Assembly: GCA_964407855.1 (NCBI GenBank)
Contig: CAYOXI010000025.1
Coordinates: forward strand, 1-34,521
Source of the DNA: SHZI01 sp964407855
Lineage (GTDB): Bacteria > Pseudomonadota > Gammaproteobacteria > Steroidobacterales > GCA-2729495
Reading direction: 5' to 3'
DNA: 34,521 nucleotides
Below the pieces are notes generated by a model that was not told the origin of the DNA, did not search any database, and saw nothing but the letters and a program-made list of their open reading frames with translations. The stretch's first letter is position 1. Each line of letters begins with the position of its first letter. Of this stretch, positions 18,218 through 26,736 are shown one piece after another. Made by a program: the position numbers and the translations under genes.

Positions 18218-18744
18218 GGCAATGCCGCCGTCGGCGCGGGCAGCGACTCGATTGCCGCCACCACGTCGCGGGCCAGCGCCTCGGACCAGCGGCCACGAAA
18301 GCGGGCCACGAGTCTGGTGCCGGCATCAAAAACGAGCAGGTTGGGCAGCTCGGTATCCAGCTCCAGCAGCGTCGCCCAGTGACGCTCCACGTCCATCAGG
18401 ACGGGAACCTCGGCGGGTACCCGCCGGCGCAGGGTAGCTGCCGTCCGCTCCAGATCCACCACCCCCGCGGACGGCAGGTCCGCGACGTTCAGAAAGCGGA
18501 TGCCGGGGATCCTGAGGCTGAGATCCCGCTCCCAGGTCTCGATGAGGGCCAGCCTGCGCACATTGACCACGACGGCGACCAGTGCCGAACCCTGATGGGC
18601 CATCAGCGAGTCGCGACCTCCAAACTGGTCCGGCAGCTCGAGCCCTGCGAGTTCCGCCGGCACCGGCGTCGGAACCTCCCCGGTGGCTGCGACCGCGGGC
18701 ACCAGCAACAGCGTCGCGAGCAGGACAAGGAGATACCTGGTCAT
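18214..18744 (-). CDS. Exported thioredoxin-fold protein lacking cysteines
   Basis: Start ATG 18744 shares ATGA with the upstream dehydrogenase stop; the protein is 176 residues. A signal peptide (MTRYLLVLLATLLLVPAVAA) leads to a TlpA/AhpC-like core: ELPDQFGGRDSL, a beta strand VAVVVNV, and a cis-Pro-like LPNLLVFD near the C-terminus. Where redox thioredoxins carry CxxC, this protein has RRLALIE, and there is no Cys anywhere in the sequence, so it cannot do thiol chemistry. A periplasmic scaffold or binding role is inference. Its stop overlaps the crtY start, placing it firmly in the carotenoid operon. Confidence 0.75.
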   Translation of the reverse strand: MTRYLLVLLATLLLVPAVAATGEVPTPVPAELAGLELPDQFGGRDSLMAHQGSALVAVVVNVRRLALIETWERDLSLRIPGIRFLNVADLPSAGVVDLERTAATLRRRVPAEVPVLMDVERHWATLLELDTELPNLLVFDAGTRLVARFRGRWSEALARDVVAAIESLPAPTAALP

Positions 18745-20075
18745 TCGGCCTCGTAGGCGACCCGCCACAGGGTGTTGCCCGCGTCATCCGCAACCAGCAG
18801 GGAGCCATCGGGCAGCAGCGCGAGACCCACGGGCCGACCGTGAACGCGTATGCCGGCAGGATCTGGCAGGAAGCCGCTGAGAAAGGCCTCCGGTGGACCG
18901 GCCGGCCGGCCTTCGGCAAAGGGCAGGTACTGCACGTCGAAACCCAGGAACCGGACGCGACTGCCGCCACCCCGGCGGGCGATGAAGGCGCCGCCCCGAT
19001 AACGCTCGGGAAAAGCACTGCCGGTATAGAACAGCAGGCCGAGGGGCACGCTGTGTGCGCCGAGCGCCAGGTCCGGTACCCGGGCTGTCTGCTGCGCGCG
19101 CGCGACGTCGGTCGGGTTCAGGCGCTGCTGGATGGGGTCCACGTAGGTTCCGAAGTACACATAGGGCCAGCCATAAAATGCGCCGTCCACGACGGCCGTG
19201 AGGTAGTCCGGTGGCACGTCCTCGCCCAGACCGTCTCGTTCGTTCACCGTCGTCCACAGGACACCGGTCCCGGGTTCGAAAGCGAGGCCCACCGGATTGC
19301 GCAGGCCGGTGGCCAGCAGCCGCTTGTCGCTGCCATCGGGCCGCAGCGACCAGATCGCAGCCCGGTCTGGCGGATCGACGCCCTCCTCATTGACGTTGGT
19401 GCCGGCGCCGACCGCCACCAGCAGCCGGCTGCCGTCGGCACTGGCGAGCAGGTTCCGGGTCCAGTGGTTGTTGTAGGTGCCGGCGGGCAGGTCAGCGAGT
19501 ATTTCGGCCGGGACCGTGATCCGGATTTGCCCCGCTTCGAAGGGGAAGCGCAGCAGCGCATCCGTGGTCGCCACATACAGGTGGCGGCCCAGCAGCTGCA
19601 TGCCGAAGGGCTGGTTCAGGTCGGTCAGCAACTCATGTCGCTCCAGGCCGGCCGTGGTCGGGCGGAGCAGCAGGATGTTGTCGGGGCTGGGGCCAAACAC
19701 GCCCTGCCGGGTGAGGGCGGCCACAACCTCCGGTGGCATGCCGCCCATGGACTCGGTGCGGGCCTGCGCCACCAGCACGTCGCCGTTGGGCAGCACCAGC
19801 AGTGACCGGGGATGATCCAGGTTCTCTGCAAAGCGGGTGACCCGGAAGCCGGGGGGCGCGGTGGGTTGCTGGCCGTCAGGCCACGCGATGACCTGAGGAA
19901 GACGGAAAACGGACGGTCCCGGGAGCGGCAGCTCGGGGACCGGCGGGCTGCCGGCAGGACGGCCCAGCACCGGCGCGCCGCCGATTACCAGCAGGCAGCC
20001 GAGCGCCAGTGTCCGTTGCAGCGCTGCAACCAGGCCCGGGCGGCAGGTGCCGCGTACCGCTGCGGATAGTTTCAT
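18741..20075 (-). CDS. PQQ-dependent sugar dehydrogenase-like (sorbosone dehydrogenase family)
   Basis: This 444-residue protein has an N-terminal signal-like hydrophobic stretch (TLALGCLLVIGGAPVLG) and the six-bladed beta-propeller of the glucose/sorbosone dehydrogenase family. PPGFRVTRFAENLDHPRSL, NHWTRNLLASADGSRLLVAV, GLRNPVGLAFEPGTG and ALLPDGSLLVADDAGNTLWR are successive blade motifs. Such periplasmic enzymes oxidise aldoses or aldehydes with PQQ. No PQQ biosynthesis genes are visible, so an externally supplied cofactor or loss of activity is possible. It is the first gene of the operon continuing into crtY, crtI and crtB, an unusual leader. The promoter must lie in 20076-20174, where I see no clear -10/-35. 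Confidence 0.85.
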   Translation of the reverse strand: MKLSAAVRGTCRPGLVAALQRTLALGCLLVIGGAPVLGRPAGSPPVPELPLPGPSVFRLPQVIAWPDGQQPTAPPGFRVTRFAENLDHPRSLLVLPNGDVLVAQARTESMGGMPPEVVAALTRQGVFGPSPDNILLLRPTTAGLERHELLTDLNQPFGMQLLGRHLYVATTDALLRFPFEAGQIRITVPAEILADLPAGTYNNHWTRNLLASADGSRLLVAVGAGTNVNEEGVDPPDRAAIWSLRPDGSDKRLLATGLRNPVGLAFEPGTGVLWTTVNERDGLGEDVPPDYLTAVVDGAFYGWPYVYFGTYVDPIQQRLNPTDVARAQQTARVPDLALGAHSVPLGLLFYTGSAFPERYRGGAFIARRGGGSRVRFLGFDVQYLPFAEGRPAGPPEAFLSGFLPDPAGIRVHGRPVGLALLPDGSLLVADDAGNTLWRVAYEAE

Positions 20076-20174
20076 GCCAGAGCTGCCGATCTGAACGCAC
20101 CAACGGATTGTGCAGAGGCCTCATTGTAGCGGTCAGGCGAGTGCCCCCCAAACATCCGGGATAAGGCAGCGGGA

Positions 20175-20214
20175 ACCTGGTGGCGGGGAGTCTCGCAACT
20201 CCCTGCCACCAGGT
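20175..20214 (-). terminator. Strong hairpin downstream of hsp20
   Basis: Arms 20175-20191 and 20198-20214 form a 17-bp stem with one G-U pair and a six-base loop (CTCGCA). It begins eight bases after the hsp20 stop on the minus strand. There is no U-tract, so it may act as an RNA 3'-end stabiliser or a non-canonical terminator that separates hsp20 from the carotenoid operon. Confidence 0.6.
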
Positions 20215-20221
20215 CGTCGGC

Positions 20222-20554
20222 TCAGCGAACCTGTACTTCGATGGGCCGCGGCTTGCGGGCTTCGGTCTTCGGCAGTCGGACGACGAGCACGCCATCCTTG
20301 CTCTCGGCCTGGATCCTGCCCTCATCCACGTCGGCGGGCAGGGAGAAGCTCCGGGCAAAGCTGCCGTAGAACGACTCGATGCGATGATGCTTTTCGTCAT
20401 CAGTGCGATTCTCCAGCCGGCGCTCGCCGCGGATGGTGATCACCCCGTCATGCACGGACACGTCGATAGCCTTTTTTGGCACCTCCGGAAGTTCAGCCTT
20501 GATGAGGTACTCATTGGCTGTCTCGGAGATGTTGGCGACGGGGCGCCATTCCAC
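20222..20554 (-). CDS. Small heat-shock protein (Hsp20/alpha-crystallin), N-terminally short
   Basis: The alpha-crystallin domain is complete: WRPVANISETANEYLIKAEL, then DGVITIRGERR, the SFYGSFARSFSLPADVD segment, and GVLVVRLPK with a C-terminal IEV (IxV-type) anchor. GTG 20554 is chosen because GAGGGAG sits five bases upstream. This leaves 110 residues and almost none of the 30-40-residue N-terminal arm usual in bacterial Hsp20. An ATG at 20623 would add an arm-like 23 residues without a ribosome site. It is an ATP-independent holdase. It is 145 bases downstream of the PLP enzyme gene on the same strand. Confidence 0.88.
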   Translation of the reverse strand: MEWRPVANISETANEYLIKAELPEVPKKAIDVSVHDGVITIRGERRLENRTDDEKHHRIESFYGSFARSFSLPADVDEGRIQAESKDGVLVVRLPKTEARKPRPIEVQVR

Positions 20555-20699
20555 ATTGGCTCCCTCGCCTTCCCGGGCGGAGCCGGCCGGGCGGATGACG
20601 CGGCACCATGCCGGCTCGCCCATGGAACGGAATCTGGGGCTGGCCGGGACTTTTTCAATGGGGAGGAGGCCACCGGGAGCCGGGGGTCGGGGCGGGGAG

Positions 20700-21872
20700 T
20701 CAGCCGGGAACGACGTCCAGTGCTTCCCGGAGGGCCGCAATCAGGTCTTCGGCATCTTCCAGACCTACCGACAGCCGCACGAGTCCATCCGTAAGCCCCA
20801 CCCGCCGGCGCTCCGCCTCCTCGACGTCCGCATGGGTCATGGTGACCGGATGGGTGATCAGGGACTCCACGGAGCCCAGGTTCTCCGCCAGGGTCCACAG
20901 GCGGATGCGATCCATCAGGGCCTTGCCCGCCGCGACGCCGCCCTTCACCTCGAAGCAGACCATCGCGCCGAAGCCGCTGGCCTGCTGTCTGGCCAGCGCG
21001 TGCTGGGGAAAGGACGGCAGCCCGGGATATCGCACCCAGGACACGCGGGGATGCCCCTCCAGGAAGCGGGCGACGGCGAAGGCATTAGCGGACTGCTGGT
21101 CGAGGCGCACGGACAGTGTCTTGCAGCCCTGCAGCGTGAGCCAGGCCACCTGCGGCGACATGATGGTGCCGGTCGCGTTCATGATGAAACGCACCGCCTT
21201 GTCCTGCTCGCTGTTGCTCACCACGACCGCCCCGCCGACCGTCGCGTTGTGCCCGTCGAAGTACTTGGTGGTGCTGTGGATCACGAGGTCCGCACCAAGT
21301 TCCAGCGGTCGCTGGTAGTACGGGGTGAGAAAGGTGTTGTCCACCGCGTGCAGGATGCCGTGTTCACGGGCCACGTCGGACACCGCCCGCAGATCAGTGA
21401 GCTTCAGGGTGGGGTTGGCCGGCGTCTCGGTGAGGATCAGCTTCGTGCTCGGCCGGATCGCTTGGCGGACATTGCCGGCATCGGCCGTGTCCACGAAGGA
21501 GAACTCCACGCCGAAGCGGCTGAAGATCTTGGTGCTGAGGCGGTAGGTACCACCATAGACCACGTCGGAGACAATGGCGTGGTCACCCGCATTCAGGTAC
21601 GCGAGGTAGACACCGTGGATCGCCGCCATACCCGTGCCGAAGCAGATGGCTCCAGTACCGTTTTCCAGGTCAGCGAGCTTGGCTTCGAGCGCGCTGACCG
21701 TGGGATTGGCGGAACGGGAGTAGGAATAGCCGGTCTCCAGGTAGCGGTCCACCGAGGGCTGCACATAGGTGGTGGTCTGGTAGATCGGGGTGAGTATGGC
21801 CCCGGTGACGGGGTCCGGCACGACTCCGCTGTGGACCTGACGGGTGCTGAACCCGGATTTCCTGGTCGTCAT
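20700..21872 (-). CDS. Cys/Met metabolism PLP enzyme (cystathionine gamma-synthase/lyase family)
   Basis: This 390-residue fold-type I PLP enzyme has TRQVHSG at the N-terminus, YSRSANPTVSALE, GTGMAAI, the PLP contacts TETPANPTLKL and AVDNTFLTP, and the Schiff-base Lys in HSTTKYFDGHN. LGSVESLITHP near residue 335 is common to cystathionine synthases and lyases. The exact reaction (cystathionine gamma-synthase, gamma- or beta-lyase, or methionine gamma-lyase) cannot be decided from the motifs. It acts in the cytoplasm on homocysteine/cysteine-type substrates. It lies 46 bases downstream of the large acyl-CoA dehydrogenase gene, same strand. Confidence 0.9.
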   Translation of the reverse strand: MTTRKSGFSTRQVHSGVVPDPVTGAILTPIYQTTTYVQPSVDRYLETGYSYSRSANPTVSALEAKLADLENGTGAICFGTGMAAIHGVYLAYLNAGDHAIVSDVVYGGTYRLSTKIFSRFGVEFSFVDTADAGNVRQAIRPSTKLILTETPANPTLKLTDLRAVSDVAREHGILHAVDNTFLTPYYQRPLELGADLVIHSTTKYFDGHNATVGGAVVVSNSEQDKAVRFIMNATGTIMSPQVAWLTLQGCKTLSVRLDQQSANAFAVARFLEGHPRVSWVRYPGLPSFPQHALARQQASGFGAMVCFEVKGGVAAGKALMDRIRLWTLAENLGSVESLITHPVTMTHADVEEAERRRVGLTDGLVRLSVGLEDAEDLIAALREALDVVPG

Positions 21873-21918
21873 GGCTGCTGCTCGGAACGTCGGGCCGGCG
21901 ATTGTATATGCAGCGGCC

Positions 21919-23694
21919 TCAGAACTGGTCGTCAGTCAGCGCCAGCAGGGTATCCGGGCCTGCCTCGATGGCCCGCAGGTGGGCCGTGGCCAGGGGCAGG
22001 AACTGCTCGGCGTAGAAGCGGGCGGTGACGATCCTGGTGGCATGGAAGTCCCGGTCGGCAGCAGATCCGCCGCCCAGCCGCTCACTCGCAATCACCGCGG
22101 CACGGGCCAGCTGCCAGCCACCGGTGACGGTGCCAAGCAGCATGAGCACATGGTAGGACGCCGCCCCGGGGGCCGCCGGGTGCCGGTCATGATTGGCAGC
22201 AAGCCAGGCACCTGCCGCTTCGGCGGCCGCGCGGCCTTCGCCCAGTGCCCGCCGGATGGAGGCCAGTTCGGGGTGGGCAGCAAGATCCGCCTCCGTGGCG
22301 CGAACATCGGCGATCAGGGAGCGGAGTGAATCGCCGCCATCGCGCAGGATCTTGCGTCCGACCAGGTCGTTGGCCTGGATACCGGTCGTGCCCTCGTAGA
22401 TGGTGGTAATGCGGGCGTCACGCAGGTACTGGGCCGCGCCGGTCTCCTCCACGAAACCCATGCCCCCGTGAATCTGGATACCGAGGGAGGTCAGCACCTG
22501 ACCCATCTCCGTGGACCAGCCCTTGACCACGGGGGTCATCAGCTCGACGCGGTTCTGATGGTGCGCCCGCGTCCCCGCATCCGGGTGGCGGCGGCTGAGG
22601 TCGAGGTCGGCCGCCGTCACGTAGGCGATGCTGCGCATCGCCTCGATGTAGGCCTTCATGGTCAGCAGCATGCGGCGGACGTCGGCGTGCCGGATGATCG
22701 GTGCCCGCTCCTTTTCACCGGCCACCCTGCCCTGGACCCGGTCCCGGGCGTAGCTGCGGGCCTGCTGGTAGGCCCGCTCGGCGACAGCGACTCCTTCCAG
22801 ACCCACACCGAGACGGGCGTGGTTCATCATGGTGAACATGGCCGCCAGGCCGTTGTTGAGCTCGCCCACCAGATAACCCACCGCGTTGTCGAAGGACATG
22901 ACGCAGGTGGGGCTGCCATGGATGCCGAGCTTGTGCTCCACAGAGATCGGGCGCACGCCATTTCGTTCCCCGGGCGTGCCATCGGCCTGCAGCAGGAACT
23001 TGGGTACCAGGAACAGCGAAATGCCCCGTACTCCGGGTGGCGCATCCGGCAGCCGGGCCAGGACCAGGTGCACAATGTTTTCGGTCAGGTCGTGGTCGCC
23101 CCAGGTGATATAGATTTTCTGGCCACTGAGCCGGTAGTGATCGCCCTCGGGTACCGCCTGGGTACGCAACGCCGCCAGGTCGGAGCCTGCCTGGGGCTCG
23201 GTGAGGTTCATCGTGCCGGTCCACTCGCCGGTCATCATCCTGGGCAGGTAGGCGGCCTTGAGCGCCGGCGAGGCGTGGGCCTCGACAGCCCGGGTCGCGC
23301 CCTCAGTGAGCAAGGGGCACAGTGACCAGGCGAGATTGGCAGAACACCACATCTCCTCCACGGCAACGCCCAGCAGGAAGGGCAGTCCCTGCCCGTCGTA
23401 TTCGGGGGGCGCGGTAAGCCCCGGCCAGCCGCCGGCGCGGTAGGCCTGGTAGATCTCCCGAAAGGCTTCCGGCACCACCACGGCACCGTTCTCAACCCGG
23501 GTGCCCTGCTCGTCCCCCAGCCGGTTGGTCGGTGCAATGACGTCACCAGCCAGGGTTGCCGCCTCCTCCAGTACGGCCTCCACCAGGTCCGGCGTGGCCT
23601 CTTCATAGCCCGGCAGGGCGGTCAGACGTTCGAGACCCGCCAGCTCACGGATGGCAAACAGCATTTCCCGGACTGGTGCGTGGTAGTCGGCCAT
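21919..23694 (-). CDS. Large acyl-CoA dehydrogenase (DmdC-like architecture)
   Basis: This 591-residue flavoprotein is longer than ordinary acyl-CoA dehydrogenases (about 380) and has the extra N-terminal helical stretch and the C-terminal extension of the FadE/DmdC-type subfamily. YDGQGLPF, MNLTEPQAGSDLAALRT, the FAD site YITWGDHDLTENIVHLVLAR and the catalytic Glu in TTIYEGTTGIQANDLVGRK are intact. It makes a 2,3-enoyl-CoA; the methylmercaptopropionyl-CoA activity of DmdC is a family possibility and not shown here. It is 17 bases downstream of typA. Confidence 0.9.
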   Translation of the reverse strand: MADYHAPVREMLFAIRELAGLERLTALPGYEEATPDLVEAVLEEAATLAGDVIAPTNRLGDEQGTRVENGAVVVPEAFREIYQAYRAGGWPGLTAPPEYDGQGLPFLLGVAVEEMWCSANLAWSLCPLLTEGATRAVEAHASPALKAAYLPRMMTGEWTGTMNLTEPQAGSDLAALRTQAVPEGDHYRLSGQKIYITWGDHDLTENIVHLVLARLPDAPPGVRGISLFLVPKFLLQADGTPGERNGVRPISVEHKLGIHGSPTCVMSFDNAVGYLVGELNNGLAAMFTMMNHARLGVGLEGVAVAERAYQQARSYARDRVQGRVAGEKERAPIIRHADVRRMLLTMKAYIEAMRSIAYVTAADLDLSRRHPDAGTRAHHQNRVELMTPVVKGWSTEMGQVLTSLGIQIHGGMGFVEETGAAQYLRDARITTIYEGTTGIQANDLVGRKILRDGGDSLRSLIADVRATEADLAAHPELASIRRALGEGRAAAEAAGAWLAANHDRHPAAPGAASYHVLMLLGTVTGGWQLARAAVIASERLGGGSAADRDFHATRIVTARFYAEQFLPLATAHLRAIEAGPDTLLALTDDQF

Positions 23695-23711
23695 GGATGC
23701 GTCTCCGTGAA

Positions 23712-25547
23712 TCAGGCCCGCTGCCGGGAATCCCGGCGCCGGTCACTTTCCAGCAGCAGCTTCTTGCGCAGCCGGAGGCTGGTGGGCGTGACCTCCACCA
23801 GCTCGTCATCATCGATGAATTCCAGCGCCTGCTCCAGGGACAGCCGGATAGGTGGTGTCAGCAGGAGGTTCTCATCGGAGCCGGCCGCCCGGATATTGGT
23901 GAGCTGTTTGGCCTTGGTGGGATTCACCACCAGGTCATTGCCCCGGCTGTGAATGCCGCAGATCATCCCCTCGTAGACCGGCTCGCCGTGGCCGATGAAC
24001 AGCCGCCCCCGCTCCTGGAGGCTGAACAGCGCGTAAGCCAGGGCCTTGCCGGCCACCATGGACACCAGCACGCCGTTGTTGCGCTGGCCGATGGCGACGG
24101 GAATGCGCCGGTCGTACCTGTCGAAGATGTGGTAGATGAGTCCGGTACCGGCCGTGCAGGTCAGGTATTCGGTACGGAAGCCGATCAGGCCCCGGGCCGG
24201 GATCCGGTACTCCAGGCGCAGGCGTCCCATGCCGTCCGGCTGCATCCCCAGCAGTTCACCCTTGCGCTCCGCCAGGCGGCTCATCACGGCACCCTGATAG
24301 GCCTCCTCGAAATCCACCGTCAGCTGTTCCCAGGGCTCGCAGACCTCGCCGTCAATGGTCTGCTCGATCACTTCCGGCCGGGACACGGCCAGCTCGTAGC
24401 CCTCCCGGCGCATGGTCTCGATGAGCACCGACAGGTGCAGTTCGCCACGACCGGAGACCCGGAACTTGTCCGGATCCTCAGTAGGTTCCACGCGCAGGGC
24501 CACGTTGTGCTTGAGCTCGCGCTCCAGCCGCTCCTTGATATGGCGGCTGGTGAGGAACTTGCCTTCCTTGCCGGCGAACGGCGATTTGTTCACCTGGAAG
24601 GTCATGCTGATGGTGGGCTCATCCACCTTCAGGGGCGGCAACGCTTCCGGATGCTCCCGGTCGCAGATGGTGTCGGAGATGAAGAGCTCCTCGATGCCGC
24701 TGAAGACCACGATTTCGCCGGCCGAGGACTCGGGCACCTTGTAGCGCTCCAGGCCCAGGAAGCCAAAGATCTCGCCCAGCTTGCCGCTGCGCACCCGGCC
24801 ATCAGCACCCACGATGCTGATGGTGGTGTTGGCGGTGGCCCGGCCGCGGGTGATCCGGCCAATGCCGAGCATGCCCACGTAGGAATCGTAGTCGAGGCTC
24901 GAGACCTGCAGCTGCAGGGGGCCGTCCGGATCCACCTGCGGTGCCGGCACGTGCTTGACGATCGCCTCGAAGAGCGGCGTCATGTCGCCACCCCGCACAT
25001 CGGGATCCAGCCCCGCGTAGCCATTCAGCGCCGAGGCATACACCACCGGAAAGTCCAGCTGGGCATTGGTCGCACCCAGCCGGTCGAACAGCTCGAAGGT
25101 CTGGTCCAGCACCCAGCCGGGCCGGGCGCCGTCCCGGTCGATCTTGTTGATCACGACGATGGGCGTAAAGCCCCGGGCGAAGGCCTTCTGGGTGACAAAA
25201 CGCGTCTGCGGCATGGGGCCATCGACCGCGTCCACCAGCAGCAGCACGCTGTCGGCCATCGACAGTACCCGCTCCACCTCACCACCGAAGTCCGCATGAC
25301 CCGGTGTGTCGATGATGTTGATCCGGTAGTCCCGCCAGGTGATGGCGGTGTTCTTGGCGAGGATCGTGATGCCCCGCTCCTTCTCCAGGTCGTTGGAGTC
25401 CATGGCCCGCTCCGGGAGCTGGAAGCGCACGTCCAGGGTGCCCGACTGGCGCAGCAGCTTGTCCACGAGGGTGGTCTTGCCGTGGTCCACGTGGGCAATG
25501 ATGGCGATATTACGGAGCCTGGCAGTCGCGCTGTCGCTGGGGTGCAT
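23712..25547 (-). CDS. typA: Ribosome-associated GTPase TypA/BipA
   Basis: This 611-residue translational GTPase is full length. G1 is AHVDHGKTTL, followed by RGITILAKNTAI (switch I), DTPGHADFGGEV (G3) and NKIDRDGARP (G4), then EF-G-like domains III and V and the TypA-specific C-terminal domain (GLIFRTEYLTCT-like region, RLFIGHGEPVYEGMICG, LRLRKKLL). It binds 70S ribosomes and supports assembly and growth at low temperature or under stress in other bacteria. It is probably the first gene of the minus-strand unit continuing into the acyl-CoA dehydrogenase. Confidence 0.97.
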   Translation of the reverse strand: MHPSDSATARLRNIAIIAHVDHGKTTLVDKLLRQSGTLDVRFQLPERAMDSNDLEKERGITILAKNTAITWRDYRINIIDTPGHADFGGEVERVLSMADSVLLLVDAVDGPMPQTRFVTQKAFARGFTPIVVINKIDRDGARPGWVLDQTFELFDRLGATNAQLDFPVVYASALNGYAGLDPDVRGGDMTPLFEAIVKHVPAPQVDPDGPLQLQVSSLDYDSYVGMLGIGRITRGRATANTTISIVGADGRVRSGKLGEIFGFLGLERYKVPESSAGEIVVFSGIEELFISDTICDREHPEALPPLKVDEPTISMTFQVNKSPFAGKEGKFLTSRHIKERLERELKHNVALRVEPTEDPDKFRVSGRGELHLSVLIETMRREGYELAVSRPEVIEQTIDGEVCEPWEQLTVDFEEAYQGAVMSRLAERKGELLGMQPDGMGRLRLEYRIPARGLIGFRTEYLTCTAGTGLIYHIFDRYDRRIPVAIGQRNNGVLVSMVAGKALAYALFSLQERGRLFIGHGEPVYEGMICGIHSRGNDLVVNPTKAKQLTNIRAAGSDENLLLTPPIRLSLEQALEFIDDDELVEVTPTSLRLRKKLLLESDRRRDSRQRA

Positions 25548-25576
25548 GGAAAAAGCCGGGGGAGGAAAGGCCGCGG

Positions 25577-25582
25577 ATTATA
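25577..25582 (-). promoter_or_regulatory. Putative -10 element upstream of typA
   Basis: On the minus strand these bases read TATAAT, the exact consensus, 30 bases upstream of the typA start. A good -35 at the expected spacing is not seen (GTGCGT at 17 bases). The 142-base region 25548-25689 also serves the plus-strand NlpC/P60 gene, for which I see no convincing promoter. Confidence 0.4.
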
Positions 25583-25689
25583 GAGGGGCCGCGTGTCAGA
25601 CGCACGATTTGTGGGACGGTCCCGGGCCCCGGGCGGTACGTGGGCGTGTAAACTCGTTGCTCTCAGGCGGGCGAGCGGGCATCGACGCT

Positions 25690-26223
25690 GTGGCAGGACT
25701 CCGTTTTCCGGGCATAACACCCCTTCTCGGCATCGGCCTGGCGACCCTGGTGCTTGCTGGCTGCGCAGCACCGGGCCACCGGCCGGATGGTGCACCCGCT
25801 ACCGGTGCGCCGGCACCCCCGACCGGCACCTACCCGGGCCTTGCTGATCCGGTCCGGACCCAGATTGTCTTTACCGCCATGCAGATGGTGGGCGTGCCCT
25901 ACGTCTGGGGTGGCGCGGCTCCCTCGGGATTCGACTGCAGCGGCCTTGTGCAGTATGCGTATGCCAATGCCGGGCTCGCCGTGCCTCGTACCGCAGCAGA
26001 CCAGCTGGGCGCCACCGCCCCGCTGACCCTGGAGCAGGCCGAGGCCGGCGACCTGCTGTTCTTCCGGGACGGTGGCCGGACTTCCCATGTGGCGATCTAC
26101 ATGGGCGGGGGCCGCTTCGTGCACGCCCCTGCGGGCGGGAAGCAGGTATCCCTGGACAGCTTTGCCAATACCTACTGGCGGACGCGCTTCGCGCGGGCGG
26201 GCCGGGTCACGCCGGATTCCTGA
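25690..26223 (+). CDS. NlpC/P60 family lipoprotein (peptidoglycan endopeptidase)
   Basis: Start GTG 25690 is chosen because it opens a lipoprotein signal (hydrophobic core GITPLLGIGLATLVLAGC) with lipobox LAGC; a TTG at 25660 is the alternative. The catalytic domain has FDCSGLVQYAYANAG (Cys nucleophile), the His in SHVAIYMGGGRFVHA and a third polar residue in the final strand. This is the arrangement of NlpC/P60 gamma-D-glutamyl-diaminopimelate endopeptidases (Spr/MepS type). The protein is 177 residues. It would act on peptidoglycan from the outer-membrane inner face. Its stop is inside a bidirectional hairpin. Confidence 0.9.
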   Translation: MAGLRFPGITPLLGIGLATLVLAGCAAPGHRPDGAPATGAPAPPTGTYPGLADPVRTQIVFTAMQMVGVPYVWGGAAPSGFDCSGLVQYAYANAGLAVPRTAADQLGATAPLTLEQAEAGDLLFFRDGGRTSHVAIYMGGGRFVHAPAGGKQVSLDSFANTYWRTRFARAGRVTPDS

Positions 26224-26256
26224 GCGGCGGGCGGGCCATGCGCCGCGTCAGGAATC
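26215..26256. terminator. Bidirectional hairpin between convergent genes
   Basis: Left arm 26215-26229 and right arm 26241-26256 pair over 15 bp with one bulged base and an 11-base loop. It spans the NlpC stop and precedes the MAPEG stop (26262), so it can end transcripts from both sides. There is no T-tract. Confidence 0.55.
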
Positions 26257-26261
26257 AGACC

Positions 26262-26663
26262 TCAGGTCAGCTCCCAGGCTAGTGCCCGAAACAGGTTGGC
26301 GATGGCCAGCACCACCAGCACCAGCCAGGTGACGATCATCCCGATGAAACGCCCGGTACTGCGACCGGAGGTCCGGGCCAGGCCCATCGCATGCAGCACC
26401 CGGGCTACCAGCAGACTGGCCCCGGCCACGTGCACCGTCCATGCCGCCCCACCCCCCTGCTCGTAGAAGGCGAGCAATAACAGGATGAGCGGCACGTACT
26501 CGGTGAAGTTCGCCTGGGCGCGGACCGCCTGCTCCAGCCCGGCGTGCTGGCCGGTACCCAGCCCGACCTTCAGCTGGAGTCGCTGGCGTACCACGCGCAG
26601 GCTGAGCACCAGCAGCAGGATGGCCAGCAGGCTCGTGTAAATGGCTGTGATCTGGAATGACAT
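26262..26663 (-). CDS. MAPEG family membrane protein
   Basis: This 133-residue, four-helix membrane protein has an N-terminal helix ITAIYTSLLAILLLVLSLRV, then RAQANFTEYVPLILLLLAFY, where the conserved RAxxNxxE motif of the MAPEG (glutathione S-transferase/eicosanoid) family is clear. Two further hydrophobic segments end with FIGMIVTWLVLVVLAIANLF. The Arg and Asn of the motif help bind glutathione in studied members. The function in bacteria is generally unknown, with detoxification the usual suggestion. It is convergent with the NlpC gene. Confidence 0.92.
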   Translation of the reverse strand: MSFQITAIYTSLLAILLLVLSLRVVRQRLQLKVGLGTGQHAGLEQAVRAQANFTEYVPLILLLLAFYEQGGGAAWTVHVAGASLLVARVLHAMGLARTSGRSTGRFIGMIVTWLVLVVLAIANLFRALAWELT

Positions 26664-26736
26664 GGACGGTTACCCCCCCGCACCGACACACGGGACACTA
26701 GCACCACAGGCGCCCGGCGGCCACTGCTCGACCTTG

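Noticed and set aside
21919..23694. DMSP demethylation locus (DmdC next to a possible methionine gamma-lyase)
   Set aside because: DmdA and the other Dmd genes are absent, and DmdC-like acyl-CoA dehydrogenases are common outside that pathway.
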